Assembly: GCF_003233725.1 (NCBI RefSeq)
Contig: NZ_QKQV01000010.1
Coordinates: 1 to 64,000 of the forward strand
Source of the DNA: Mesonia sp. K7
Lineage (GTDB): Bacteria; Bacteroidota; Bacteroidia; Flavobacteriales; Flavobacteriaceae
DNA length: 64,000 nucleotides
Reading direction: 5' to 3'
Of the stretch, positions 1 to 8,889 are shown piece after piece (position 1 is the stretch's first letter; every line of letters begins with the position of its first letter). Under the pieces are notes generated by a model. It saw nothing but the letters and a program-made list of their open reading frames with translations, did no database searches and was not told the DNA's origin. A program made the translations under genes and the position numbers.

Positions 1-287
1 TGGACTACCCGGCGTTCTTCACTCCGAACAACGATGGCTACAACGACACCTGGAACATCTACGGACTGGCGGAGAGCAACCCATCGGCCAAGATCTATAT
101 TTTTGACAGGTACGGCAAGCTCCTGAAGCAGATCAGCCCAATAGGTGAAGGTTGGGATGGAAGCTACAACGGCACGCAGATGCCAAGTGGCGACTACTGG
201 TTCAAGGTGGAATACCAGGAACTGGATGTAAACACCGGACAATTGGTGAGAAAGGAACTGGTGGACAACATCACCCTGAAGCGATAA
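1..287 (+). CDS. C-terminal end of a type IX-secreted protein (type B sorting domain), 5' partial
   Basis: The open frame begins at base 3 and runs off the left edge; 94 residues are visible, ending in ITLKR. The motif FFTPNNDGYNDTW, then IYIFDRYGKLL and GWDGSYNGTQMPSGDYWF, is the signature of the gliding-motility-associated type B C-terminal domain. That domain directs large secreted or surface proteins through the type IX secretion system. The passenger part lies outside the window, so the protein's function is unknown. By eye the segment is clearly GC-richer than everything around it and prefers C/G-ending codons (AAC, GAC, CTG, ACC). A strong terminator follows. Confidence 0.88.
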   Translation, partial: DYPAFFTPNNDGYNDTWNIYGLAESNPSAKIYIFDRYGKLLKQISPIGEGWDGSYNGTQMPSGDYWFKVEYQELDVNTGQLVRKELVDNITLKR

Positions 288-313
288 CGAATGATTTGAT
301 AATTTAGATAGAC

Positions 314-343
314 AAAACCCCACTTGAAAGAGTGGGGTTTTTA
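314..343 (+). terminator. Intrinsic terminator of the type B sorting-domain gene
   Basis: An 11-base-pair perfect stem (AAAACCCCACT at 314-324 against AGTGGGGTTTT at 331-341) closes a six-base loop and runs into a T-tract. It lies 27 bases after the stop codon. Confidence 0.9.
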
Positions 344-781
344 TTTAATTAAAGTAGAAGAGAAAACATACAGAACTTTTGAGTAAAACATCCGAAGCTT
401 TTACCAAGATATGCGGAATTTTTAATCATTTAATCTGGAGGAAATTATTATTGGTCAGCATGTATTTGGATTATAAAGAAAATTCGATGGAATAAAGAGA
501 TAAGCTCAATTAAAAATTTATCGCTAAACAAAAAAACTTAATTAGTAATGCAAATTTTGGTATAGATTTTAATACTGTAATTTCATAACAACATCTGATA
601 TAACAAAAATAAGAGCAACAAGTGTAATTCAAAAGTAGATAATTCAAGAATAAAAAATGTGATTTTATAATTTATTAATCATACATGGTTTAACCATAGA
701 AATGATTATGGAATATAATCCATATTAGTGTTGAGTTTTCTAGTATAAAGAGAAGTTTAGATAGGTGATTTTGAAAACAAA
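344..781. other. Gene-free AT-rich stretch
   Basis: About 438 very AT-rich bases lie between the terminator and the end of rarA. I see no open frame with coding character, no strong hairpin beyond a short ATGGTT/AACCAT palindrome near 688-700, and no clear promoter. It may be a decayed gene remnant, but nothing recognisable is left. Confidence 0.5.
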
Positions 782-2059
782 TCAATAACTATATTTATTT
801 TTCCATCTGTTTTTTAAAAAATTCTTAATCGATTCTTCGCGACTATTATTTCCTGGGGTATAAAGTTGTTTTCCGTTAATTTCTTCAGGAAGGAAGTTGG
901 TTTTCACAAAATTATTTTCATAATTGTGCGCATATTTATAATCGTTTCCATAGCCAATTTCTTTCATCAATTTGGTAGGGGCATTTCTTAAGGAAAGAGG
1001 TACAGGTAAGTCTCCAGTCTGCTTTACAAGAGCTATCGCGTCATTTATCGCCATATAACTGGAGTTACTTTTTGGTGAAGTCGCTAGGTAGATTACACAC
1101 TGGCTTAAAATGATTCGAGATTCGGGGTTTCCAATCTTAGTTACCGCATCAAAGGTATTGTTGGCCAGTATAAGTGCGGTAGGGTTAGCATTTCCAATAT
1201 CTTCACTAGCTAAAATAATAAGCCTACGCGCAATAAACTTGATGTCTTCACCACCTTCGAGCATTCTGGCAAGCCAATAAATGGCAGCATTAGGGTCGCT
1301 TCCGCGGATAGATTTGATAAAAGCCGAAATGATGTCATAATGTTGTTCTCCTGTTTTGTCATAGCGGACTATTTTGGTCTGAATTTTTTGTTCGACCAAA
1401 TCATTAGTGATGATGATTTTATTAGAAGTTTCTGAATTGACTATGAGTTCAAAAATATTGAGCAGCTTTCTGGCATCACCACCGCTATAGCGAATTAACG
1501 ATTCTGTTTCTTTTAGCTGAATATTTTTTGAACGGATAACTGTATCTTCCTTTAAAGCTTTTTGTAATATTTTCTTCAAATCTTCTTTCGAAAAAGAATT
1601 TAAAATATAAACCTGACATCTTGATAAAAGTGCTGGAATAACTTCAAAACTCGGGTTTTCTGTGGTTGCACCAATCAATGTTACCCAGCCTTTCTCTACC
1701 GCTCCCAAAAGCGAATCTTGTTGAGATTTACTAAATCGATGAATTTCATCAATAAAAAGGATGGGGTTTTTTGCAGTAAACAGACCTTGATCTTTTTTAG
1801 CTTTTTCTATCACCTCACGTACATCTTTTACGCCACTATTGATGGCACTTAGAATATAAAAAGGGCGTTTAGAAGTTTCAGCAATGATCTGTGCTAAAGT
1901 TGTTTTTCCCACGCCAGGAGGACCCCAAAAAATAAGTGAAGGAATAATTCCTTCTTTAATTTGGTGATATAAGACACCTTTTTTACCCACCAAGTGTTCT
2001 TGGCTCACATATTCTTCTATGGTTTTGGGTCGTAATCTTTCTGCAAGTGGAGTATTCAT
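782..2059 (-). CDS. rarA: Replication-associated recombination protein A (AAA+ ATPase RarA/MgsA)
   Basis: At 425 aa this is a typical RarA, a clamp-loader-like AAA+ ATPase that acts at stalled replication forks and DNA ends. Walker A is GPPGVGKTT at residues 46-54 and Walker B LFIDEIH at about 101-107. A sensor-type GATTENPSF motif follows near residue 130. The C-terminal half carries the family's helical tetramerisation region (for example [20 protein letters not shown]). The gene is divergent from the rhomboid gene, with 75 bases between the two starts. A TAnnTTTG box sits only six bases before the ATG, so its mRNA leader must be extremely short. Confidence 0.95.
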   Translation of the reverse strand: MNTPLAERLRPKTIEEYVSQEHLVGKKGVLYHQIKEGIIPSLIFWGPPGVGKTTLAQIIAETSKRPFYILSAINSGVKDVREVIEKAKKDQGLFTAKNPILFIDEIHRFSKSQQDSLLGAVEKGWVTLIGATTENPSFEVIPALLSRCQVYILNSFSKEDLKKILQKALKEDTVIRSKNIQLKETESLIRYSGGDARKLLNIFELIVNSETSNKIIITNDLVEQKIQTKIVRYDKTGEQHYDIISAFIKSIRGSDPNAAIYWLARMLEGGEDIKFIARRLIILASEDIGNANPTALILANNTFDAVTKIGNPESRIILSQCVIYLATSPKSNSSYMAINDAIALVKQTGDLPVPLSLRNAPTKLMKEIGYGNDYKYAHNYENNFVKTNFLPEEINGKQLYTPGNNSREESIKNFLKNRWKNKYSY

Positions 2060-2064
2060 AATTA

Positions 2065-2072
2065 CAAAAATA
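2065..2072 (-). promoter_or_regulatory. Putative -7 box for rarA (TATTTTTG)
   Basis: On the minus strand, TATTTTTG matches the Bacteroidota -7 consensus TAnnTTTG. It ends six bases before the rarA ATG, implying a leader of about 0-3 nt. No TTTG -33 box is present at the 19-base spacing, so the assignment rests on the -7 box alone. Confidence 0.5.
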
Positions 2073-2134
2073 CTTATAAAACTGACAATTTTGCATTAGT
2101 TCCATTTTGGTTTTTTATTTGCTATCTTATTGGT

Positions 2135-2896
2135 ATGAAAAATAAATCGGCTTCAAATTTTCAGTTTTCTATCTATACAGTTTTGCTGCCAATAGTTTTT
2201 GTTTTGATGATGTGGTTGGTCTATTGGGTAGAAGTACGATTTCACGTAAGTTTAAATAAATACGGATTGCAACCCAAAAAACTTATCGGGTTAAGAGGAA
2301 TTTTCTTTTCACCCTTTTTACACGGGAGTTTAAAACATTTGTTTAGCAACACTTTACCGATGTTAATTTTGTTTTCTGGCCTAAAATATTTCTATACACA
2401 GCTGAGCAATAAAGTTTTTATCATTGGTTTTATTCTTTCGGGTGTTTTCACATGGTTGTTAGGAGAGAAGGGAAGTTTACATATTGGGGCAAGCGGAATG
2501 GTCTATTTCCTCACTAGTTTTCTTTTTTTTATGGGTATTTGGTCTAGACATTACCGGATGATTGCTTTATCGTTGGCTGTTGTTTTTGTATACGGAAGTT
2601 TGATTTGGGGTGTTTTCCCTGGTGAAGAAGGGATTAGTTGGGAAGGCCATCTCGCAGGTTTTATTGCTGGTTTTATCATCGCTTTTGTGTATCGAAAAAA
2701 CACCATCGAAAAAGAAAGTTTTGAATGGCAAAAGGAAACCTATCAGGAAGAAGAAGATGATTTCCTCAAACATTTTGATGAGAATGGAAATTTTATTCCT
2801 TCCTCTGAATTAGAAAAGCGTCAACTTCTCGATAGAGAGGTTTTTGATGAAATCGAAATTAAATACCATTTTAAAGACGATAAACAGAACTTATAA
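2135..2896 (+). CDS. Rhomboid-family intramembrane serine protease
   Basis: This 253-aa polytopic membrane protein has the rhomboid catalytic dyad. The serine is Ser120 in HIGASGMVYF (GxSG) and the histidine is His172 in WEGHLAGFIAGF, in a later transmembrane helix. His68 and Asn72 of KHLFSN fit the oxyanion-hole region. Five or six hydrophobic segments are visible. After about residue 190 there is a soluble, acidic, Glu/Asp-rich tail of about 60 residues that is not part of the protease fold. Substrates cannot be inferred. Its stop codon overlaps the end of the convergent rlmB gene by six bases. Confidence 0.9.
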   Translation: MKNKSASNFQFSIYTVLLPIVFVLMMWLVYWVEVRFHVSLNKYGLQPKKLIGLRGIFFSPFLHGSLKHLFSNTLPMLILFSGLKYFYTQLSNKVFIIGFILSGVFTWLLGEKGSLHIGASGMVYFLTSFLFFMGIWSRHYRMIALSLAVVFVYGSLIWGVFPGEEGISWEGHLAGFIAGFIIAFVYRKNTIEKESFEWQKETYQEEEDDFLKHFDENGNFIPSSELEKRQLLDREVFDEIEIKYHFKDDKQNL

Positions 2897-3622
2897 CCTT
2901 TGTCTTATCACTTCGTATAAAATAGCACCGCAAGCTACAGAAACGTTTAGAGAGGAAGTTTTTCCTAACATAGGTAACTTTGCCTTTTCGTCCACCATTT
3001 TTAATAGACCTTGTGAGACACCATTGCCTTCACTTCCCATAATAATGGCAAGCGGTTTTTTGAGGTCAAGATCATAAATCATATGTTGTGTTTTTTCTGT
3101 TGCGGCAATCGTAGAAATACCATAGCTTTTAAGGTAAAATAAAGCATCTTTTAGATGACTTACTTTACAGATAGGAATATGAAAAACCGCTCCTGTTGAA
3201 GTCTTAACAGTTTGTTCGTTTATTGGAGCGCTTCCCTGCTGGGGGACAATAATTCCGTTAACGTTAAGTGACTCTGCGGTTCTAATAATAGCTCCAAAAT
3301 TTCTGACATCAGTTATTTCATCTAACAATAAAAAAAGTGGGGTAGAAGAGTTGTTTTCCATATTTTCTAATAAGCTTTCTAAACTTATATAGGAAATAGG
3401 TGAGCTATAAGCAAAAACACCTTGGTGATTACTGTTTTTAGAAAGTTTGTTTAGTTTTTCTACAGGTACATAAGAAATAGCAATATTTTCTTTTTTAACC
3501 AAAGATTCTATATGACTGACTTGAGGGTTTTTAATACCTTTCTGAATATATACTTTTTCTAAATTTTGTTTCGCTTCAAGCGCTTCTATTACTGGGTGAA
3601 TTCCAAAAATTGAATTTGACAT
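2891..3622 (-). CDS. rlmB: TrmH/SpoU-family RNA 2'-O-methyltransferase (RlmB type)
   Basis: The 243-aa product has an N-terminal substrate-binding domain (FGIHPVIEALEA) and a SPOUT methyltransferase domain. The SPOUT motifs are NFGAIIRTAE (motif 1), IIMGSEGNGVS (motif 2) and LNVSVACGAILYE (motif 3, SAM-binding knot). The family methylates the 2'-hydroxyl of a guanosine in 23S rRNA (G2251 in E. coli). I place the start at MSNSIFG (3622) rather than the in-frame ATG at 3643, because that upstream codon lies inside the preceding gene's terminator and a TAnnTTTG box. Confidence 0.9.
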   Translation of the reverse strand: MSNSIFGIHPVIEALEAKQNLEKVYIQKGIKNPQVSHIESLVKKENIAISYVPVEKLNKLSKNSNHQGVFAYSSPISYISLESLLENMENNSSTPLFLLLDEITDVRNFGAIIRTAESLNVNGIIVPQQGSAPINEQTVKTSTGAVFHIPICKVSHLKDALFYLKSYGISTIAATEKTQHMIYDLDLKKPLAIIMGSEGNGVSQGLLKMVDEKAKLPMLGKTSSLNVSVACGAILYEVIRQRL

Positions 3623-3640
3623 AGTTGATGTTATGATAAA

Positions 3641-3673
3641 CAAAAATAGGGTTTGAAAACTTCAAACCCTATT
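3641..3673 (-). terminator. Intrinsic terminator of the S8 protease gene, overlapping a -7 box for rlmB
   Basis: A 13-base-pair perfect stem (AATAGGGTTTGAA at 3645-3657, TTCAAACCCTATT at 3661-3673) has a three-base loop. The T-tract is on the minus strand, so it ends the subtilase transcript. Its last bases on that strand, TATTTTTG (3648 to 3641), match the TAnnTTTG -7 consensus and are positioned to start rlmB about 15 bases before its ATG. Confidence 0.85.
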
Positions 3674-3694
3674 GAATTTTAAAAATAATATGAT

Positions 3695-5632
3695 TTATTC
3701 CTTTATAATCTTTTTCTGAATAGAATCTTCTCCATCAGTTATATTTAAAATATACATACCAGATTGTAAACTTCTAGTATCTATACTAATTTGAGTATTA
3801 ACATTGTTATAAGAACTAGAAATAACTTTTCTACCTTGAATATCTATTAATGATATTTCAATATTTGAGGCATTTAATTCTTTTAAATCAACATTTAGTA
3901 TACCGTCTTTTTTAACAGGATTTGGCCAAATAGAGATACTTTTGTTATTAAATGTTTCTGTAGAAACAGTGCCTTCAAGACCTGTAACAATTAGACTATA
4001 ATTTTGGGTGCCACCACTAAGAGTTCCTTTATGTGATACGATAATGGTATAAGCTCCTGCTGATGGAAATTCTATTTCTACTTGTTCTACGTTATCAACA
4101 TTATTATCCGCACGAGTTGCGGCAGATGCTACATTCGATAAATTTAAACGATATGGCATATGCGTTTCGTTGTCAGCATTTTCGATAATTCTAATATCTA
4201 AATTGTTTACTAATGCAGGGCTTGGAGAATTTAACTGTCCGTTTCTAGGTGTTCCTACAGGATCTGTCCAAGATATTGTCGCTTTTAATGGCTCAGAACC
4301 ATCTGTTTGCACCTGTATGTTATAGGTCTGTCCTTGAGATAAAGAACGCTCGTCTATGATAGATCGGTTTATATCTGTGTTTTGAATAGTTTCTATAGCG
4401 TACTTTGAGTTTAAAAGCCCCCACCCAAAAATGGCATCTGGGCCATTATTTCCTGCGTCATCAGCAGTATGACATGCTAAGCCTTTAAGGGTTGCAGCTA
4501 AAAGGTAGTTACTGTTAACTTGATTGTAATATTGTTGAATTAAAAGTAATGAACCTGCAACATTAGGTGCTGCCATAGAGGTTCCAGTTAAGCTAGCGTA
4601 TGAAGTATTTGCAGCATCAGAGGTTGAAAATACATTTGTTCCATTGCCTGTAATATCAGGCTTTATTCTTCCGTCATCTGAAGGACCTTGGCTACTACTA
4701 GAATTGATAAATAAAGAACCTAAAAGCTCACCACTTCCGTTTGGGTTTATCAAAGCATCTTGAGCATTAGCAACCACTAAATTATTTTTTGAATTTTTAT
4801 TCCCAGTTAATTTGTCATAACCATTCTTAAGACCACCCGTATAGGAAACATCTCCGTCATTCCCAGCAGAGACCACTGCTAAAAAATAAGGTGCAGAGAC
4901 ATATACTTGATCCCAAGCTGCTGAGTCAGAGCTGTAACACCCCGGAAGCCATGTGGGTACCTGAAAATTCCCATTACTATCTGCAATAGGAATACCATAC
5001 GAATGATTAGAAATCAATAAACCGTTTGTAGTTGCTTCAGCGAGTACTTCTTGTTCATCATTATCCCAGTCGTATGATGTTAATAAGCATTCTGGTGCCA
5101 TCCCTTTAGCTTGAGGACTTAATCCTGCGGCTGCGATAGTTCCGGATACGTGTGTAGAGTGCATACTTTGGTCGTTAGAAGCAGAAGCATCAGGAGTTGT
5201 AATTCTGGAGTTTCCGTTGTCTTGGAACTCGATATGTGTTTTTAGAGTTGGACCACCGTCCCAAGTAGCAATGTGCATGTTTTCCCCATTCACATTTACA
5301 CCTAAACTTCCGCCTGTGTGCAAAAAGTTAGTTCTTGTAGATTCAGCAGCGTCAGTATTATCTACTTTATAATATAAAGGGATTGTATCTGAAATTACTT
5401 TTTTTAAGTATGCATAGGTATCGTCGTTATATTTAATTTTTTCAGGATAACCCTTTACATTAATTAAATAATCAACTAGTAGGTTGTTTTTCTCAGATTT
5501 TTTTTGCAGTTCACTTTTTAGGGAATTTATTTTTCCAGTATTATAATTTGATATAATCTCTGTTTTTTCAGCATTATTTTGAGAAAAAACAATAATAGGG
5601 AAAAATAAAATGAATAGGATTATTTGTTTCAT
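3695..5632 (-). CDS. Secreted subtilisin-like (S8) serine protease with type A sorting domain
   Basis: This 645-aa preprotein begins with a Sec signal peptide (about residues 1-17, ending VFSQ). The catalytic triad fits Asp125 (TWDGG), His161 (HSTHVSGTIAA) and Ser352 (GTSMAAPNVAG), with the oxyanion Asn in SAGNDGD near 258. A beta-sandwich (P-domain/PPC-like) region follows at about 425-550. The last 75 residues are a type A type IX secretion sorting domain (SIWPNPVKKDG, GMYILNI, ending IIKE). The product should therefore be exported and attached to or released from the cell surface. It lies just downstream of the SusC/SusD operon in the same orientation, but a terminator separates them. Confidence 0.93.
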   Translation of the reverse strand: MKQIILFILFFPIIVFSQNNAEKTEIISNYNTGKINSLKSELQKKSEKNNLLVDYLINVKGYPEKIKYNDDTYAYLKKVISDTIPLYYKVDNTDAAESTRTNFLHTGGSLGVNVNGENMHIATWDGGPTLKTHIEFQDNGNSRITTPDASASNDQSMHSTHVSGTIAAAGLSPQAKGMAPECLLTSYDWDNDEQEVLAEATTNGLLISNHSYGIPIADSNGNFQVPTWLPGCYSSDSAAWDQVYVSAPYFLAVVSAGNDGDVSYTGGLKNGYDKLTGNKNSKNNLVVANAQDALINPNGSGELLGSLFINSSSSQGPSDDGRIKPDITGNGTNVFSTSDAANTSYASLTGTSMAAPNVAGSLLLIQQYYNQVNSNYLLAATLKGLACHTADDAGNNGPDAIFGWGLLNSKYAIETIQNTDINRSIIDERSLSQGQTYNIQVQTDGSEPLKATISWTDPVGTPRNGQLNSPSPALVNNLDIRIIENADNETHMPYRLNLSNVASAATRADNNVDNVEQVEIEFPSAGAYTIIVSHKGTLSGGTQNYSLIVTGLEGTVSTETFNNKSISIWPNPVKKDGILNVDLKELNASNIEISLIDIQGRKVISSSYNNVNTQISIDTRSLQSGMYILNITDGEDSIQKKIIKE

Positions 5633-5677
5633 TTCTTTATAAATTTTTTAACAATATTACTGCTTTTTTTTGAAATA

Positions 5678-5703
5678 AAAAAGCCAGCATATGCTGGCTT
5701 TTT
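5678..5703 (-). terminator. Terminator at the end of the SusC/SusD-lipoprotein operon
   Basis: A perfect 26-base palindrome (AAAAAGCCAGCAT followed by its complement) has A/T-tracts on both sides. It lies 37 bases after the last lipoprotein gene and 45 bases before the S8 protease start, so it separates the two transcription units. Confidence 0.85.
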
Positions 5704-5739
5704 AAAAATAACTAATATTAATCAGTTCTGAACTTACTA

Positions 5740-6585
5740 CTATTGAACTTTTGTAAGTTGAACAGTAGTTTGTTGTGGTTCACCGCATCCAGAAGTTGAA
5801 TCTTCTGTAAAAGTGATTGTAAACGTGCTGTCGTCAGTCTCGTCAAATGTCGCATTGGTATCTGGAGAGCCTATGTTTAAAGCAGCTCCACTACAAGCAA
5901 GGTTAGAGTTTTGGTCGTCTGGAACCTTTACTTCCCCGCAATCAAGTTCAAACATTACGGTAGCAGCTGGTTGACCTATCCCTAAATCAGGATAGAAAAC
6001 AGTTTCAAACTGTCTTCCAAATTCAGAAGTTTCCGTTAATTCTAATACAGTGCCGTCACCAAATGTTGGTACACCTCCAGCAGCTTCTAAACCAGGGGTT
6101 AGTTGTGTTACCGTATATTCCCCTAAGAAAGTACCTTCTGCTAAAGGACAACCATACTTAATTAACAAGGTAAACTTATTTCTAAAATTAGCTATTCTAC
6201 CGTCTTCTAAACTCACTAGATTTAAAATTAATTCTTTACCTGCAGTTGTTGCGGCATCAACATCACCTTGTACTTGAATAGAGGCTCTTGTTTTGCCACT
6301 TTCAACAAAATACGAGGTGTTCAAAATCTCAAAATCAACTCCTTCCATAGCTGAAGAGCTTGGGTCTATTTCTACCTCATAACTAAGATTTTTGCTAGGA
6401 GCATCAGATATAATTAAATTTACATCATAAATATTCTCATCGCCTTCAGCAACAAAGAATGTACCTGAGTTTGCAGAAAAGAATAGACTAGGATCATTTT
6501 GTTGTATATCATCCACTTTATCAGGGTCACAAGAAACAAAGAACCCTAAGGTAAGAATGATCATTAAAGTTTTATATAATTTCAT
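5740..6585 (-). CDS. Lipoprotein with Calx-beta-like domain, SusD-associated
   Basis: The 281-aa product has a lipoprotein signal peptide with lipobox GFFVSC (Cys at about residue 19). Residues of about 35-130 resemble a Calx-beta repeat (AEGDENIYDV, then EGVDFEI and KTRASIQV). From the CPLAEGTFLGEYTV motif onward a second beta-rich domain follows. The layout matches the upstream neighbour, suggesting paralogy. I chose the ATG at 6585 because the longer in-frame start at 6624 would overlap that neighbour and bury the signal peptide. It is probably a surface-exposed accessory lipoprotein of the adjacent SusC/SusD transporter. Its ligand is unknown. Confidence 0.75.
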   Translation of the reverse strand: MKLYKTLMIILTLGFFVSCDPDKVDDIQQNDPSLFFSANSGTFFVAEGDENIYDVNLIISDAPSKNLSYEVEIDPSSSAMEGVDFEILNTSYFVESGKTRASIQVQGDVDAATTAGKELILNLVSLEDGRIANFRNKFTLLIKYGCPLAEGTFLGEYTVTQLTPGLEAAGGVPTFGDGTVLELTETSEFGRQFETVFYPDLGIGQPAATVMFELDCGEVKVPDDQNSNLACSGAALNIGSPDTNATFDETDDSTFTITFTEDSTSGCGEPQQTTVQLTKVQ

Positions 6586-6596
6586 AGTTTTAAAGA

Positions 6597-7421
6597 TTAA
6601 TTTGTTTGTAATACTTCTGGCCAACCGTTAGGGTTAGTAATTGTTGCTCTACCTCCATCACCATAGGTATTGGACCAATCAATAACCATTTCAGTCTCAC
6701 TTACTGAAACTATAGTATAAGTGTATGAATCACCATATTGGTCGGTTGTATTTGGGTCAACAGTGATTTCAGCGCAATTGTGAGTAAACTGTATTCCAGT
6801 GGCTGGACCATCATTCCAGCAAGATCCAAATTGTCCGAAGCTAGCATCAGATGTAGAATATCTACCTTCTTCAACTTCTGTCCAAGTAACTTCACCTGTT
6901 GCATCAGGACAGCTGTCTCCAGATTGTCCTTGAACTAAATTAGTAGAAGTGTAAGAATAAGTTCCTGATAATTCAGAAGTACAGCTTTTTGATAAAATCA
7001 TCATATAATTATACCTAAAATCTGCCACGTCAGCTCCTGAAATACTAAAAGCTAAAGTGTCTTTTACTTCTGTAGAAAGTTCATCAAAATTTAAAGTTAC
7101 AGGGATGTTTCCTATATGACTATCAGCAGGAATTGTTACTGAAGCTGGCATAGTGTATTGAATACCTGCTTCAACTGTACTTACTTCTTCATTGATAGTA
7201 ATACTGTATGATCTATCCGATGAAGTTTTATCAGTCGAACCGATAGCTACATTTATAACATTATCGTCTTGAACACCCAATGCAACTGTTTGTATAGTAT
7301 CTTGTTCTGCAAAATAGGTTAGACTATCGCCATTGTAGTTATGTCTGTCTAAATTGTTATCTACTTCACAAGAAGTAACAATTGCACTAAGTGCTAAAAG
7401 ACCTAAAAATATTTTTTTCAT
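6597..7421 (-). CDS. Lipoprotein, SusD-associated, paralogous to the next gene
   Basis: The 274-aa product has a signal peptide and lipobox (AIVTSC, Cys at about residue 18). An N-terminal beta-sandwich region (about 30-145) is followed by a second domain opening with CTSELSGTYSYTS, the same plan as the downstream lipoprotein. I recognise no enzyme motif. It lies 28 bases after susD and 11 bases before the next lipoprotein start, so it belongs to the SusC-SusD operon. A role as a surface ligand-binding component is inferred from position only. Confidence 0.72.
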   Translation of the reverse strand: MKKIFLGLLALSAIVTSCEVDNNLDRHNYNGDSLTYFAEQDTIQTVALGVQDDNVINVAIGSTDKTSSDRSYSITINEEVSTVEAGIQYTMPASVTIPADSHIGNIPVTLNFDELSTEVKDTLAFSISGADVADFRYNYMMILSKSCTSELSGTYSYTSTNLVQGQSGDSCPDATGEVTWTEVEEGRYSTSDASFGQFGSCWNDGPATGIQFTHNCAEITVDPNTTDQYGDSYTYTIVSVSETEMVIDWSNTYGDGGRATITNPNGWPEVLQTN

Positions 7422-7449
7422 AGTTAAATAATTTTAATATTTTAAATTA

Positions 7450-8883
7450 TTAATAGTCAGGATTTTGTTGTAATTCTGGATATACGTTAATCTCTCCTAA
7501 TGGTATAGGTAACTCCCATTTATGACTGCTTTCTGGTAAGTTAGTAAAGGTCGTTGGAGTTCCAGTTCCATCAAAAAACTCTCCTTCTGATGCTGATCTA
7601 GTAACGGGAAGATTCCATCTTTTTAGGTCAAAGAAACGGTGCCCTTCGAAAGCTAACTCTAATCTCCTCTCAAGCATAATAGCATCCATTAAAGATTGAC
7701 CGGTTTCACCCGGACTTGTAAAGCCAGCATACCTGTTTGAACGGACTTCATCTAAAGCAATTAAAGCTTGAGCATCATTTTGTAATCTAGCATAAGCTTC
7801 TGCTTTGTTTAAATATACTTCTGCAGCTCTAATTATTTTAGGGTCAACAATACCATTGTTTTGACCAGCCTCTCCAAGATATTTGATGATAAAATTATAA
7901 ATATTCCCTGCAGCATCTTGTTCTACAGACAAATAGGCATCTTTTCTGATGTCTGCATCTTCAAACTTTTCGAAAAACTCATAAGTAATTACATATTCAG
8001 GAACTACTCCAGTAGGAGTGGTTTGGCTATATTCAACGCCAATCGCTATTCCGTCTAAATTTCTATCTTGGTCTATTTTAAAGATTACTCCGTCGTCGTT
8101 GGAATCTGTCCATACACCAGGGAAAACGTCTCTAGCTGCAACTTCAGTAGTTACTGCATCTGCATTGTCAATTGCTTTTTGATATTCTCCATTGTAAAGG
8201 TAAACTCTAGAAAGCATTGCATAAACAGTATTTCTACTGATATTGTTTCCTACTGCTCCATTTTCTAAAAGTAAATCTTTAGCCTCTTCTAATTCATCAA
8301 TAACAAATTGCATAGATTCTTGAACGCTAGGTCTAACGGCAGTAAAAGTAGGGTCTGTAGTAGTGTTTATAGGCATGCCTAAAGCACCGTTTGCTTCAGC
8401 TCCTTCTTGAGGAATTACGGAATATACTCTTAACATATCAAACATAGCTATTGCTCTTGCAGCTTTTGCTTGACCAAGAAAGTTATCTTTTTCAGCCCCA
8501 TCAGGCAAGTTATCGATATTTTCTATAATTCGATTAGCTCTATTGGTAATTAAATATGGGGATACCATAATATTCCAAGTAATTTGAGGGTTGTACCTCC
8601 ATTCATAAAAAAACTGATTAGTTCTTCTACCTTGCTGAGCCAATATTAAGTTATCAGTCATAATATCAGGTCTGCTTATGTATGATCCTCCATAATAACC
8701 AGCACCTAAGAAACCTGAGTAAACACCTCTCATTGCGTTTTGAAAGTCATCACTAGTTTGATAATAGGTGTCAGGAACAAAAGAATTATTTGGTAATTGT
8801 TCTAACTCGTCTTCACAAGAAGAAAATAAACCTGTAATAATAGTTATTACAAATAATTTATAAAATATTTTTTTCATTTTCAT
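7450..8883 (-). CDS. SusD/RagB-family outer-membrane nutrient-binding lipoprotein
   Basis: The 477-aa product has a lipoprotein signal (lipobox LFSSC, Cys at about 23). It shows the SusD architecture: an alpha-helical TPR-like scaffold (QAKAARAIAMFDMLRVY near 138, then NTVYAMLSRVYLYNGEY) and the conserved C-terminal LERRLELAFEGHRFFDLKRW. It forms the lid over the SusC barrel and captures ligand at the cell surface. SusC ends six bases upstream, so the two are translated from one mRNA. The alternative ATG two codons downstream is equally possible. The ligand class is not evident. Confidence 0.95.
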   Translation of the reverse strand: MKMKKIFYKLFVITIITGLFSSCEDELEQLPNNSFVPDTYYQTSDDFQNAMRGVYSGFLGAGYYGGSYISRPDIMTDNLILAQQGRRTNQFFYEWRYNPQITWNIMVSPYLITNRANRIIENIDNLPDGAEKDNFLGQAKAARAIAMFDMLRVYSVIPQEGAEANGALGMPINTTTDPTFTAVRPSVQESMQFVIDELEEAKDLLLENGAVGNNISRNTVYAMLSRVYLYNGEYQKAIDNADAVTTEVAARDVFPGVWTDSNDDGVIFKIDQDRNLDGIAIGVEYSQTTPTGVVPEYVITYEFFEKFEDADIRKDAYLSVEQDAAGNIYNFIIKYLGEAGQNNGIVDPKIIRAAEVYLNKAEAYARLQNDAQALIALDEVRSNRYAGFTSPGETGQSLMDAIMLERRLELAFEGHRFFDLKRWNLPVTRSASEGEFFDGTGTPTTFTNLPESSHKWELPIPLGEINVYPELQQNPDY

Positions 8884-8889
8884 TAATTT

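Noticed and set aside
344-781. Degraded gene or insertion-sequence remnant in the left gene-free stretch
   Set aside because: No recognisable protein fragment, inverted repeat or duplication could be found by eye.
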